From Bombus terrestris (taxonomy: Eukaryota; Arthropoda; Insecta; Hymenoptera; Apidae): 64,000 nucleotides of DNA. The stretch spans positions 24,788,501 to 24,852,500 of the forward strand of contig NC_063275.1 of assembly GCF_910591885.1 (NCBI RefSeq), given 5' to 3'. Positions 39,995 to 51,473 of the stretch are shown here, piece by piece (the first letter of the stretch is position 1; each line of letters opens with the position of its first letter). Both the position numbers and the translations under genes were made by a program. The notes under the pieces are model-generated. The model had not been told where the DNA came from, ran no database searches, and saw nothing but the letters and a program-made list of their open reading frames with translations.

Positions 39995-42900
39995 ATGGAT
40001 ATTGCTAAATCGTTATTTAATGTTCGTGATCATGAAGGTTATGTTGGAAAGGATGACCATAACGTTAGTATTTTTATCTATGTGATTTTAATGAATTTTT
40101 CATTCGATTATTTTATTTATAAATAAAGGAGCATTAAAAGTTTGGTATTTGTGAAAATAGAGAGCTTTTGTAAAGTAATATTTAGTTTACCATAAATTAC
40201 CATGTACTGGGTTACACATCTGTTAGCATATTGTGCATTTGAAATTACACAATATCTTTATTCTTTAGAAAAAATTGGAAACTGCTGCTTCTGAAGATGA
40301 ATTTGAAGTAGAAGTTTCAGGATTATGTGGCGAAATTTTATCTCCTGCACCAGGAGGTCCATTTTCTGCCTTAACGCCATCCATGTGGCCCCAAGATATT
40401 TTAGCTAAATTAAATCAGCCTGATGATCCCAATTCGCAACCTGAATATAGGTGTTTATAACAAATTTTTTAGTATAAAATACTATTATAGCACATGATAA
40501 TTTAATTAATTTTCTTATGTATACAAATATAATTTATGATAGGTTTGATGAATTCGGATTTCGTGTAGAAGAAGAAGATGGCCCAGAACAAAGTTCAAAA
40601 AAGTTGTTAGGTATCCCATTTGTTGAAGATCCCCAACATAGGTATGAAGAAATCAAATGAATAATAGTTATCAAATTAATAAAATTAATAAAGCTAACTT
40701 TAAATATTTCTATATTTAGACTACAATGGGTTGCTCTGTTAGAATTCAGTCATAATAAAGAAGTAGCTGAATTTTCTTGGCAAAATATGGATAGAAGATT
40801 GCCACGTACAGATAAATTGCGAGATATGGTTCATCGTGGTATACCTCATTCTCTGAGACCTCAAATTTGGATGAGAATGTCAGGTAAGGAACATCAGGTT
40901 CTTGAATTGATTGAGTCCAATTATCTGGCCTGGTTCCTAATTATGTCTTGAGGTCCCAAACAATACAAGAGTAACGAGATTTCACCCATTCCTGTCCAAA
41001 TTTTTCATCGCAACAACTGCCCCCATCCTTAACATTTTATAATATACAGATACAAAATAAATTACTTTATTTAATGTTACAGGAGCACTTCAGAAAAAAT
41101 GTTCTTCCGAGATAATGTATAAAGATATAGTAAAAGCATCGAGTAATGACGCATTGGTAACTAATAAACAGATTGAAAAAGATCTTTTACGCATTATGCC
41201 TGCTAATGCATGTTTTAGCCACCTTCATAGCACAGGAATACCACGTTTAAGACGTGTTATGCGTGCTCTTGCTTGGTTATATCCTGATATTGGGTAATGA
41301 TACTTTTATGGAATAATATTGTACGTAATATTAAATAACATTGTAATATCCTTATTTATTTATTGTATAATCTATTTATTTTGCAAAGATATTGCCAAGG
41401 TACAGGAACAATAGCAGCTTCTCTTTTATTATTATTAGAAGAAGAAGATGCTTTTTGGATGATGGCTACAATAGTGGAAGATTTATTGCCAGCATCTTAC
41501 TATTCTTCGACGTTATTAGGTAATATACTACTAACATGTAATAAATTATGTAAAAACATAATGAATCTTAATTTTAAAAATATTTCACAGGTATTCAAGC
41601 TGATCAAAGAGTACTTCGTACATTAGTAACTAATTATCTCCCTGATATTGACCATGTCTTAGTTCAACATGATATAGAATTAAGTTTAATATCTTTACAT
41701 TGGTTCCTGACTTTATTTGCATCTGTTGTACATAAGAAAATATTGCTCCGTATATGGGATATGTTTCTTTTTGATGGATCTATAGTTTTGTTTCAAGTTA
41801 CACTTGGAATGTTAAAAATTAAAGGTATATAATATTTATAGTAAATATATTCACAAGTGTAAAATATTAAATATCTTTTTAGAACATGAATTAAAGGAAT
41901 TAGAAAACTCTGCACAAATATTTAATGCTCTTTCGGATATACCCGGAGATATTGACGATGTTGATTTATTATTTAAAGTAAGTTCTCATTTTCCAATCCT
42001 TATTAAAATTTGTTATACAGGTAATGAGTCAATTTCTATAACCGAAAGTTATCATCTTTTCTTAGACGTCTTTAGAAGTAAGTGGATCATTAACAGACGT
42101 TTTGGTTGAAACTCACAGACGTAGACACCTGGCCTATTTAATGGCAGATCAAGGTGGCTTAGTGGGTAATCCTGATGCTGTACCAAATTTACCAAAACAA
42201 CATCTCAATAGGTATAATAAATTTAAAATTATATCGTTCGAAATGTTTTCATTAAGTTTTTAATTAAATATATATTTATAATTAAATTTCTGATATAAAC
42301 ATCCTATTTCTAACTGTTATAATGGTCTGTATTTTCTTGAAGGCGTCAAATGAAAAAAAATAAATCAATGTTTCAAACGTTCTTGTTTGGAAGTTATGAT
42401 ACTGAAGATGATGCAAAGTCAAAAAATATTCGACAAACAGGTATATTGATACCATGAATAAAATAAACGTGACGTTTTAAAGAAATTGAAAATCACAGGT
42501 TCTAAATATTTTAGAAATATTGGTTGATTTAAGAGAAGCTGTTTTGCAAGTTGCTAGACATTTTATAAATGTCGACCCTAAATTAAACAATATTGTGCTT
42601 ATAGCAGATTATAGTATGGAGAGTCATGCAAAAGATCATGATAATTATGTTAATGTTTCCCGCACTAGAAAAAGGAGAGCTAAGGCGTTATTAGGTATGT
42701 TATTAACATATATTTAAGTTATGAACATATTCCTAATTATACGTAATATTAATATACAATAAGATCATTTCTCTTTCAATTTCTATGATCACATTATACA
42801 GATTTTGAAAGACATGATGATGATGAATTAGGTTTTCGAAAAAATGATATAATTACAATTATAAGTCAAAAAGATGAACATTGTTGGGTGGGAGAACTTA

Positions 42901-43744
42901 ATGGATTAAGAGGATGGTTTCCTGCAAAATTTGTAGAATTATTAGATGAAAGGAGTAAACAATATACGTGTGCTGGAGATGATGCAGTTAGCGAAGCTGT
43001 TACTGATTTAGTGAGGGGAACTTTGTGCCCCGCTATTAAGGCAGTATTAGAACATGGAATGCGTAGACCATCATTCTTAGGTGGTCCATGTCATCCATGG
43101 CTTTTTATCGAAGAAGCTTCAAATAGAGAAGTGGAAAAAGACTTTAATTCAGTTTACAGTAGATTAGTATTATGCAAGACATATAGACTGGATGAAGATG
43201 GTAAAGTTCTCACGCCTGAAGAGGTAGTACTATTTATATCTTTACAATAGATTATTTGATCAAAATTTATAATCTAACCCTAACCAATTTTATTTCAGTT
43301 ATTATACCGATGCGTTCAGTCAGTAAATTTAACCCACGATAATGCACATGCTCAAATGGATGTAAAATTAAGATCTCTTATTTGTCTCGGATTAAATGAA
43401 CAAGTGTTACATTTATGGCTTGAAGTTTTATGTTCGTGTGTAGGAGTTGTACAAAAATGGTACTAGATATATATTGAACAAAATAATAATAGTTTATTAT
43501 AATTCTATTATATTTTTTATTGCAACAATTTACGTATTATTAATTTTACAGGTACCAACCGTGGAGTTTTATCAATAGTCCTGGCTGGGTACAAATTAAA
43601 TGTGAATTAAGAATATTAAGTCAATTTGCATTTAATTTAAATCCTGATTGGGAATTACCACCAAAAAAAGAACAATCACAACCTCTAAAAGATGGCGTGC
43701 GTGATATGCTAGTTAAACATCATTTGTTTAGTTGGGATCTTTAG
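39995..43744 (+). CDS. SGSM3: Small G protein signaling modulator 3-like TBC-SH3-RUN protein
   Basis: Predicted Rab GTPase-activating protein with SH3 and RUN domains, likely at endosomal or plasma membranes in Rab/Rap signalling. Fourteen coding exons join in frame: 39995-40063, 40269-40450, 40543-40641, 40720-40883, 41083-41293, 41389-41519, 41591-41824, 41883-41977, 42066-42211, 42343-42440, 42515-42694, 42802-43223, 43299-43459 and 43552-43744, giving 794 residues. The TBC domain (about 150-360) starts at HRGIPHSLRPQIW and includes IGYCQGTG and ISLHWFLTLFASV. The SH3 domain (about 540-590) has GWFPAKFVELLDE. The RUN domain follows (about 600-790), with PCHPWLFIEEA. The first exon encodes 23 residues and its ATG is the only in-frame start. 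Domain order and length match vertebrate SGSM3 (about 750 residues). The gene ends WDL-stop and converges on GLYCTK. Confidence 0.94.
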
Positions 43745-44335
43745 CGCACAATACGAATTTTTGTACTAAATATCGTGTATGTTATATGCAACAATAATAC
43801 AAGGTAATTGTGTAGTACAAATCACTTGCTATTATGTATGTAGAATGAGCATTGTATGTGCGAGCATGTGCGTGCATGCGTACATATGTGCGAGCGTACG
43901 CGTGTGTGTGTTAGATAAAAATTTATTATAAATTATCTAAATATTATTATCTAAATATAAGTTATTTTAATCTCATTGTTTAGTGTAAACAAATGTTAAT
44001 GAATCTCACTAATCAAATTTTTAATTGCGTTAATAACGATTAAAAGTGAATTGTATATACATTCATATATATATACATATGTTACATGTGGTGATTAATT
44101 CTATTTAACGAAAGAAGTTAGACGGATAAATCTATTGTGTATATCGCATTAAAATCAGCGTGATAAGTATTACTATTTGTACTTTAAAAAGTTCTAATGA
44201 TAATTTGCATGCATATATTATTTATTCGTGTTTAAGTTCTAATGTATACAAATATCTTCAAAAAATAAAACTTTTCGTTTAAATTTATAAGATTTTTAAT
44301 ATAGCGTAGAAAATTTCCCTGTTTTACAAAATATG
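43745..44335. other. Overlapping 3' UTR region of SGSM3 and GLYCTK
   Basis: Only 591 bases separate the convergent stop codons. The plus-strand AATAAA at 44264-44269 could end SGSM3. Minus-strand signals are ATTAAA (44300-44295) and AATAAA (44226-44221). If the distal minus-strand signal is used, the two 3' UTRs overlap. A CA/TG-rich patch lies at about 43850-43912. Confidence 0.5.
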
Positions 44336-46417
44336 TTACAGTGGTAAATCTTTATCTTCTAAAAGATTTTTAAGCGGGAATTTTCTGTCTTTGCGACAAC
44401 ATGGATCAGTCAAATTAGCATCAATAATTTTTATATTAAGTTGGTCAATCTTTTCGTCGGCCACAGCCGATGGTCTAGACAAAAATTTATCCCAGTGAAA
44501 AGGTTCTCGTTTATACAAATTTTTATATCTTTCTATAGTTGAGGTATCAATATGTAAGTCATGTACATCTAAAGTATTTTGGAAAAATTCTTTTCCAAAA
44601 TCTATTTTACAGTCGCATTTGCGTTTTTTTATGTAGATGAAGTGTAAGTCCATAACATTCGTACCAGTAAAACCAGTTTTAAATAAGTCTGTACCTCTCT
44701 TAAATCGAGAATATAAATTGTATGAATCGTTCTCATTTAAAGTATTTTCAGGTAACATACGTTCTACTTCCATTGTTCGAAGTATAAATGGAACTACATT
44801 ATCCTCATCATTTTCATCTATTTCTTTATTAGGCTTAACTTCTTTTTCCATTGTTTTTATTATTTCTTTCTTTTTATTTGTTATAAATCCACTTAATTGT
44901 TGCGTTTTGCATAGATCTTTACGTTGCTGCTGTATGTTAAGTTGTTCTTGCTCTTCCAGTTTTTTTCTAAGAGCTTCTTTCTTTTCCTCCTCTTTAATTA
45001 TTACTTTTGATGCTATAGACTTTACTCTTGCATATACATCATGTATCAGTGGACCAATAGCAGGATAGCCAAATGCACCTGCTGCATCAGTTGGACCATC
45101 TTGTCCATCTGTTCCTGCGCTCAACATTATTATTTCATATTCCGAAAATCGAGGGTAACCTTTAATTTTTGCCAACCAGTCTAATGAGAAATGTAGCGCT
45201 AATTCTTGATTTCTACCACCTTTCCCTTTTCCTTTAACTACTACCGTTGGTTCACCACCTCCAATCAATACTATTCCTTCTTCACTCACATTATCAATTA
45301 AGTTATAAATTTCATCCACTTTAGCAGCTGATAAAGAAAGTACGGGAATATCTTTTACTTTTTCAAAAAACTCTTCTTTTTCTAAAGCTTTATCCAATGC
45401 AAGACATATCAAACTTGTTATATGAACATATGCTAAACTGACATCATGTACATTACCTACAACATCAGGCCTTAATATTATTGGAGTTAACTTGTGATGA
45501 TATGCTTGTAAAGAAGCTGCTTCAATCGCCACTGTATTATTTCCCAAAATAATATTAGTTACATGCTTGAATTGTTTTTTCTTTCGAGTTAGCAATTTCT
45601 TATCTTTAAATTTTTCTTTAGATGTTAAAAGTTTTTTCACATCACCATCTACACGTTCAAATAAATTATATTTTTTCAATATAGCTATTACCTCTTTTGG
45701 ATTTTTACTATTGTATACCGTTGGACCACTAGCAATTAACTCTATAGGATCATCTACAATATCAGATAATATTAAACTGATAATTGTAGCTGGATAGGCC
45801 ATTCGAGCTAAACCACCACCTTTCACCATAGATAATTTACTTCTCACTATATTAAGCTCTTTTATATCAGCTCCAGCTGCTTGAAGCATTTTACAAACAT
45901 ATAATTTATCTTCACATTCAATTACTGGCCTTGGCATATAAAGCAATGCAGAACCACCACCGGATATCAATACAATTAAAGTATCATTTTCTGTAAGAGA
46001 TTCGACTAAGTCTATAATTTCATGTGTTGTTTCTAGAGATCTATCATCTGGCTGATTATGTTCAGAACCTTCGTAATATTTTACTACGCCACTTCCTATT
46101 AAAGGAAAATATGATTTGTCTTCAGATTTCCACATCGAGTCTGTCGATGCAGAGGGAACACTAACTACACCTCTCTTCAAATAACTGCCAAGCATATGTT
46201 CAAGAACTACTGCCATACCCATGACAGCTTTGCCAAAACCAACTAAATAAACATTTTCTTTAAGTTCAAAACTTTGGTCTCCAACGTATAATATTCCATC
46301 TTTAAATTTGACTTTATTTAGCATAAGAGTTTTAGGTGAAACTGCATTAACACCAGCAAAATACATATCTTTTAATACAAATTTAGATTTTTCCAAAGCT
46401 TTTGGATCTGTTGACAT
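44336..46417 (-). CDS. GLYCTK: Glycerate 2-kinase (MOFRL family)
   Basis: Phosphorylates D-glycerate to 2-phosphoglycerate in serine and fructose catabolism; cytosolic or mitochondrial in animals. One uninterrupted coding exon gives 693 residues. The N-terminal glycerate kinase domain has GFGKAVMGM (about 60-68), the EGSEHNQPDD block (116-125), SGGGSALL (152-159) and LSDIVDDP (217-224). The MOFRL part has IGGGEPTV (385-392), GGRNQELALH (400-409) and SAGTDGQDGPTDAAG (433-447). The terminal TGMTGTNVMD-like motif, here TGFTGTNVMD, is at 581-590. Two features make it longer than the usual roughly 520: a charged, lysine/glutamate-rich insert of about 80 residues (about 470-553) inside the MOFRL domain, and a C-terminal extension of about 90 residues after 600. 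No mitochondrial presequence is obvious; an upstream exon cannot be excluded. Confidence 0.92.
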   Translation of the reverse strand: MSTDPKALEKSKFVLKDMYFAGVNAVSPKTLMLNKVKFKDGILYVGDQSFELKENVYLVGFGKAVMGMAVVLEHMLGSYLKRGVVSVPSASTDSMWKSEDKSYFPLIGSGVVKYYEGSEHNQPDDRSLETTHEIIDLVESLTENDTLIVLISGGGSALLYMPRPVIECEDKLYVCKMLQAAGADIKELNIVRSKLSMVKGGGLARMAYPATIISLILSDIVDDPIELIASGPTVYNSKNPKEVIAILKKYNLFERVDGDVKKLLTSKEKFKDKKLLTRKKKQFKHVTNIILGNNTVAIEAASLQAYHHKLTPIILRPDVVGNVHDVSLAYVHITSLICLALDKALEKEEFFEKVKDIPVLSLSAAKVDEIYNLIDNVSEEGIVLIGGGEPTVVVKGKGKGGRNQELALHFSLDWLAKIKGYPRFSEYEIIMLSAGTDGQDGPTDAAGAFGYPAIGPLIHDVYARVKSIASKVIIKEEEKKEALRKKLEEQEQLNIQQQRKDLCKTQQLSGFITNKKKEIIKTMEKEVKPNKEIDENDEDNVVPFILRTMEVERMLPENTLNENDSYNLYSRFKRGTDLFKTGFTGTNVMDLHFIYIKKRKCDCKIDFGKEFFQNTLDVHDLHIDTSTIERYKNLYKREPFHWDKFLSRPSAVADEKIDQLNIKIIDANLTDPCCRKDRKFPLKNLLEDKDLPL

Positions 46418-47080
46418 CTTTCTACGTGTAAATTTTACAATGCTTAATAGGTTAAATTGAGAAAAAGCTTGATTACTGAAACAGTGTCAAAAGATTATTG
46501 TGAATACACATAACAAAACACTTACATTAGACTATAATCAAAATACTTACCTATACCACGCTAATTTATGTAATATTCTTTCATAGCGCATCTCAATATC
46601 ACAAATACATTCGTACTTAATAAGATTTATCAGATAAGCTCTATAAAAATTACCTCGTTTGTATTTGCAAATTTTTTCAAATATATTTCAAATATATTTT
46701 TCTGCATATATTAAATATATCCTTTTCTAAATATTTATTATTGGCACTTAGAAATATTATAAATTGAAAACATTATATGATTTTGCGTTTTATTTTGATT
46801 CTGCATTGAACTATACATGTACATGTATTACACATATTTAACGTTAGAAATATTACTACTACAACTACTACTAACACTACGATTATACAAATACAAAACT
46901 ATAAAGCCAAATTGAAGTACATTTTACGATCTTAAACAATATTAAATAATTTCAATAAATATTGAAACGTTCAACAAACATTTGATGCAAACGAAAGTAA
47001 CAATTAAAAATCTCATCCTACTCATCATTAAATAGTAGCAATGATAGTTTCCGAGAGTCATTCATCCGCACATATTTTGT
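46418..47080. other. Intergenic region GLYCTK/H4
   Basis: AT-rich DNA with no gene seen. It should contain the GLYCTK 5' leader and promoter, since both flanking genes lie on the minus strand. It ends at the H4 stem-loop. Confidence 0.5.
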
Positions 47081-47096
47081 GGCTCTTATAAGAGCC
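47081..47096 (-). terminator. Histone 3' stem-loop of H4
   Basis: The 16-base sequence GGCTCTTATAAGAGCC forms the standard 6-bp stem with a 4-base loop, 38 bases after the H4 stop. It marks SLBP/U7-dependent 3' processing without a poly(A) tail, as for replication-dependent histone mRNAs. Confidence 0.93.
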
Positions 47097-47134
47097 GTTT
47101 TGTATAAAGCTGAGTAGGTGGAATCCGTAGAAAT

Positions 47135-47582
<448 letters not shown>

Positions 47583-47704
47583 CAGAAAAGTCGGCTTCAA
47601 GTGGATCTCGCTGGAGTACAGCTGCCCGCTATAATATATTGTGCAGTTGTAACAAACATCTGCTGAAAATCTGTCAGTCAGCACACAAAGAACACATTCT
47701 CTAC

Positions 47705-47718
47705 TGGTGTATATACTT
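47705..47718. repeat. Target-site duplication, left copy
   Basis: TGGTGTATATACTT at the 3' (poly-A) side of the retroposon, identical to 48978-48991. Confidence 0.88.
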
Positions 47719-48977
47719 TTTTTTTTTTTTTTTTTTAGAATATTTACAATCAATTCTCGTTGAGAATTTTCAGTAACTTAGTTTGGCGTGATACAATGAC
47801 ATGGATTATAATAGTTTTATATTGTTGGTTCTAGTAGAAACTAAGGATTTAATCTAGAGGATATTTTCTTTTTAGTCTGCGGATCTGGTCCGTCGTGTCC
47901 AGTAGTTGGGTGACTAGTGGGTTGTGGTGGTTGTTGACTCTTGTGTTATATCTGCTTCTGGACTTGTGTATTTCGTCTTTGACTGTAGGTATCTTGAGGT
48001 CACGGTGGATTGTTTCGTTGGTAACATACCAGGGTGCATTTAATAGGGATCTTAGCGTTTTCGATTGGAAGCGTTGGAGTATTTCAATGTTGGAGTTACT
48101 TGCTGTTCCCCATAGTTGGATTCCGTAGGTCCAGACAGGTTTTATTACGGCCTTGTAGAGGGTTATTTTGTTCTGTATGTTTAGTTTGGAGCGTCGGCCC
48201 GTGAGCCAATAGAATTTTCTTAGTTTTTCCTTTAGTTGCTTTGTTTTTTCCGAGATATGTTTTTTCCAGGTTAGCCTCCTGTCCAGGGTCATGCCCAGGT
48301 ATCTTACGGAGTCCTTGCTTGGGATTATTGTGTTGTTAATGGTGACCTGGGGACAGGTTTGTTTTCGGAGCGTGAAGGTTACATGAGAGGATTTTTTTTC
48401 GTTTATTTTGAAGCCCCATTTTTGGAACCACTTTTCCATGGTGTCGAGACTTCGCTGGAGAGTGGATGAGGCAATTGCCGGGTCTGCGTGGGTAGCTAAT
48501 AGTGCTGTGTCGTCGGCAAATGTTGCTATTGTTACCTCATTTGATATAGGTAAGTCGGCAGTGTAGATGGAGAACAGTAGGGGTCCGAGGACGCTACCTT
48601 GGGGTATGCCGGATTCTATTGGGAATGTTGCGGAAGAGGCGCCTAGGCATTTAACTATGAATTGTCTGTTGGTTAGGTAGGATTTTAAGATGGAGTAGTA
48701 TGGATGGGGTAGGATCTTTTTGATCTTGTAGAGTAGCCCTTCATGCCATACTTTGTCGAATGCCTGTTGGATGTTTAAGAATACCGCTGAACAGTATTTT
48801 TTCTTTTCAAGGGTTTGGCTGATCATGTGGGTTATGCGGTGGATTTGCTCTACTGTTGAGTGTTGTTTTCGGAAGCCGAATTGGTGGTCTGGGGGTGTTT
48901 TCAATTCTTTTAGGAGTGGGAGGAGACGATTCGCGAGCATCCTCTCGAATAGTTTAGACAGGGTAGGTAAAAGACTG
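47717..48977 (-). mobile_element. 5'-truncated jockey-like non-LTR retroposon
   Basis: The element lies on the minus strand between two perfect 14-base copies of TGGTGTATATACTT. It ends in a poly(A) tail (20 T on the plus strand, 47717-47736) and about 110 bases of 3' UTR, and carries the C-terminal part of a reverse transcriptase. The 5' end starts abruptly inside the RT domain, so the ORF1 and endonuclease parts are missing. This is the usual result of incomplete target-primed reverse transcription. The perfect duplication and intact tail suggest a fairly recent insertion just upstream of the H4 promoter. Confidence 0.93.
47849..48976 (-). pseudogene. Truncated reverse transcriptase, jockey-like
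   Basis: Open frame of 375 residues from the first element codon, or 363 from the first Met at 48940. Recognisable motifs are SLLPTLSKLFERM at the truncated start, QFGFRKQHSTVEQI, GIPQGSVLGPLLF, the palm motif FADD (residues 131-134 from Met) and the C-terminal YGIQLWGTASNSN region. Motif A normally reads FLDI-x-x-AFD but here is FLNIQQAFD: residue 56 is Asn where the first catalytic Asp is expected. With the missing N-terminal half this copy cannot be autonomous. Confidence 0.9.
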
Positions 48978-48991
48978 TGGTGTATATACTT
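48978..48991. repeat. Target-site duplication, right copy
   Basis: TGGTGTATATACTT at the truncated 5' side of the retroposon, a perfect match to 47705-47718. Confidence 0.88.
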
Positions 48992-50580
48992 GTAAAGAAC
49001 ACTTTTGATGTAAATTGAATGATGTAAATACGTATATATTAGCGCTTCGCTAACTGATTATTATATTGGAGATTTTATTTACCTAGTTATCAAAAGGCAA
49101 TTCCTAAAAAGAAGAATGGTCATAAAATGCGAAATTTCTATTCCTTTAGACACTTAAAATTCTATTAAGACATCATTCTATTAATCCTAAATTATCATAA
49201 AAGTACAATCATTTATGATTACTGAAAATGTAGTGAAAAAATAGTAAAAGATGTAAATGAAATTGACAATGCCCCGAAGAGTGACGACTAACTTAAAATA
49301 ATTATAACTTCGAACTAAATGCATCAAATACAAGAATTCAAACTCTATGTTATTAAGAAAATTCGATATTTATATAGTATGTAAAAATACATTATTCAAG
49401 TTGTTAATTAATAGCAATAAAATACGGCGAATTAAAGTAAAGTATTACGATACTAATATTCTACGAAATACATTTGTTATTAATGTCTGTTAGTTCTAAA
49501 ATAAGATGAAAAGTTTTGAATACGAAAAATTATTATTATATGTTGTTATTCTCTTTTTCAAATAATAATTTTTCAATGAAATCATCGTTAATGTTAAAGT
49601 ATAGAATATAGATATAATGTAAATACGGTTCAAGCGCGGGCGTACAGCTTGAAATGTACATATTATGTACAATGTATAGTGTAGTGCATTTGTAGTATAA
49701 AATAGAAAATATTTATTTATTTTTTTATTCATCATTACTGTTATATTGTTGCTTGCGATCTAAATAGCTCTAGCTTTGTTGGCGTTTGCACGTGTGTGCC
49801 AAAGAAGAATTAATTCGTTCAAAGGGGAAAAGACGCTGTATATGATTGACTATTTAATAGAACTATTTACAGAATACTGGGAGCTGTCCAGTAATCGTGC
49901 CTAATATTGCGCCTAACTATTCTGTATAAACTATCTTGCGCGAGTGTTCTAACAGTTTGATGTACGGATGATTCTAATCTAACAAATTTCAACCGTTCGA
50001 GTCGTTCTGATGTCGCTCATGAGCATTCGGCTTTAAGGGATCAGTACGCATTATTACACAAGTTGCAACATTTTTATTGTATTTATATTATGTATTATTA
50101 CGTATTATGTATTTTGTAGTATGTATTGTTCTGGTATCACGGTACTTCGGGTTTATTCAACATCAGACTTCTATACATTTATTTGCTAACTTCCTTAACC
50201 AATATTATACCGGAGAAATATCATCTGAAGAAGAGATGAAATATATTTTCTTACTCTTCATATTCGATATATTTCATCTTGTTTTCAAAGTTATAATATA
50301 ATTAGGAACATATTTCATGGAATATGTGCATCGTAATACTTTAATTTACCGCGTTTTACTATTATTAATTAACAATTTAAGCAATATGTTTTTACATAGT
50401 ATATAAATATTGACTTTTCTTTACAAAACAAAGTTTGAATTCTTGCATTTCATGGATTAATTTCGAACTTGTATAATAAGTTTAAGTTAGAAAGTTCCAA
50501 TTCCAAATCACCGTCAACTTCATCTACATTTTTTACAAGCTAATGACTTGTTTAAGTACCACATATAAACCCAAAATACT
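48992..50580. other. AT-rich intergenic region inside the histone cluster
   Basis: No gene seen and no H1 or H3 remnant recognised. About 49.74-50.05 kb is richer in GC with no readable frame and may be an old repeat. Confidence 0.5.
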
Positions 50581-50835
50581 TGCAGGATTTAAGGTTCCTG
50601 CAAGCTAATGAGACTCGGTTTATGGTGGGCCTTAGGTTTATTGAGAGTTTTTCTAACGACGCTTGGGCCCCTACGGTCAGACAATAGAAGACGTCGCGCG
50701 GACCTCTTCACGCGACGTAACAGCACCCTTTGGGACCTTTCGTGTATCAGATGAAACACACCTGTCCGTTCAATTTTACGATGACAATTAAAGACATCCA
50801 TTGTTATATCAGGCAATGAGCCTTACCAGGCAACT
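50581..50835. repeat. GC-rich unrecognised insert
   Basis: About 250 bases of clearly higher GC and CpG content than the roughly 25-30% GC flanks, with sharp borders. It contains an inverted word pair (GTCGCG ... CGCGAC near 50690-50720). The minus-strand frame of 75 codons has no recognisable domain. It is probably part of a repeat; no terminal repeats or duplication were found. Confidence 0.35.
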
Positions 50836-51055
50836 TTCCAGAGGTTCAATCTATAGTACTTATATACATAGGATATCCTAAAATAATAGCTTTCCAAATA
50901 TTTTGACTCTAATAAATTTGAAAATTTTCCATGAAATTTACAAAATTTAATTAACGTGGATTGCCGATGATTATTGTGGGGCAATTGTGTAAATCCGAAT
51001 GATTAAAAGGACAAAGCAAAATCCGAGAAGATCCTTTGTCTTGAAGATAATTTGT

Positions 51056-51071
51056 GGCCCTTAAAAGGGCC
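51056..51071 (-). terminator. Histone 3' stem-loop of the H2A pseudogene
   Basis: GGCCCTTTTAAGGGCC on the minus strand keeps a perfect 6-bp stem. It is followed downstream by a purine-rich TTCAAGACAAAGGA word resembling the U7-binding histone downstream element. The signal has survived although the coding region has decayed. Confidence 0.88.
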
Positions 51072-51074
51072 ATT

Positions 51075-51428
51075 TCATGGATATACTGTTGCCGTTTGAA
51101 TGTTTGGCAAAACACCCCCCTTTGACGGTGATTCCAGATAGTAATTTGTTCGATTCCTCGTCATTACGGATGGCGAGTTGAACGTGTCTGGGTATGATTT
51201 TGGATTTTTTATTGTCTCATACTGCATTTCCAATCAATCCTAGAACTTCAGCAGCCAAATATTCCATAACTGGAGTCAGGTAGACAAGAGCACCAGACTC
51301 CACGCGTTCGGCGTAATTACCTTTCCTCAGAAGTGGATACGACTAACAGGAAATTCGAGTTCCGCTTTGAACGAACGAGATGAATTTCCCTTCGCCTGTG
51401 TTTTCCCTCCTTTTCCACGACTAGACAT
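51075..51428 (-). pseudogene. Histone H2A pseudogene
   Basis: Minus-strand remains of H2A: MSSRGKGGK at 51428, then FPVSRIH, RKGNYAERVESGA, VMEYLAAEVLG, IIPRHVQLAIRNDEE, NKLLSGI and GVLPNIQ. It is broken by a frameshift just after RIH (part of the RLL codons is missing), a TGA where the conserved Arg of ARDNKK should be, and one extra G in the GG before VLPN. A TGA follows soon after VLPNIQ, so the usual basic C-terminal tail is absent. Its promoter now lies about 1.27 kb upstream because a mariner element occupies the leader. It was originally divergent to H2B. Confidence 0.92.
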
Positions 51429-51473
51429 TTTAAATTTATACTAAAATGAAGACAAACGATTGAACAGAACAGT

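Noticed and set aside
40890..41075. GC-richer sequence inside SGSM3 intron 4 as a possible transposon fragment
   Set aside because: The intron is about 200 bases with normal GT/AG ends; no termini or duplication were seen.
44637..45068. 143-codon plus-strand frame opposite GLYCTK
   Set aside because: A shadow of the glycerate kinase coding sequence, with no independent evidence.
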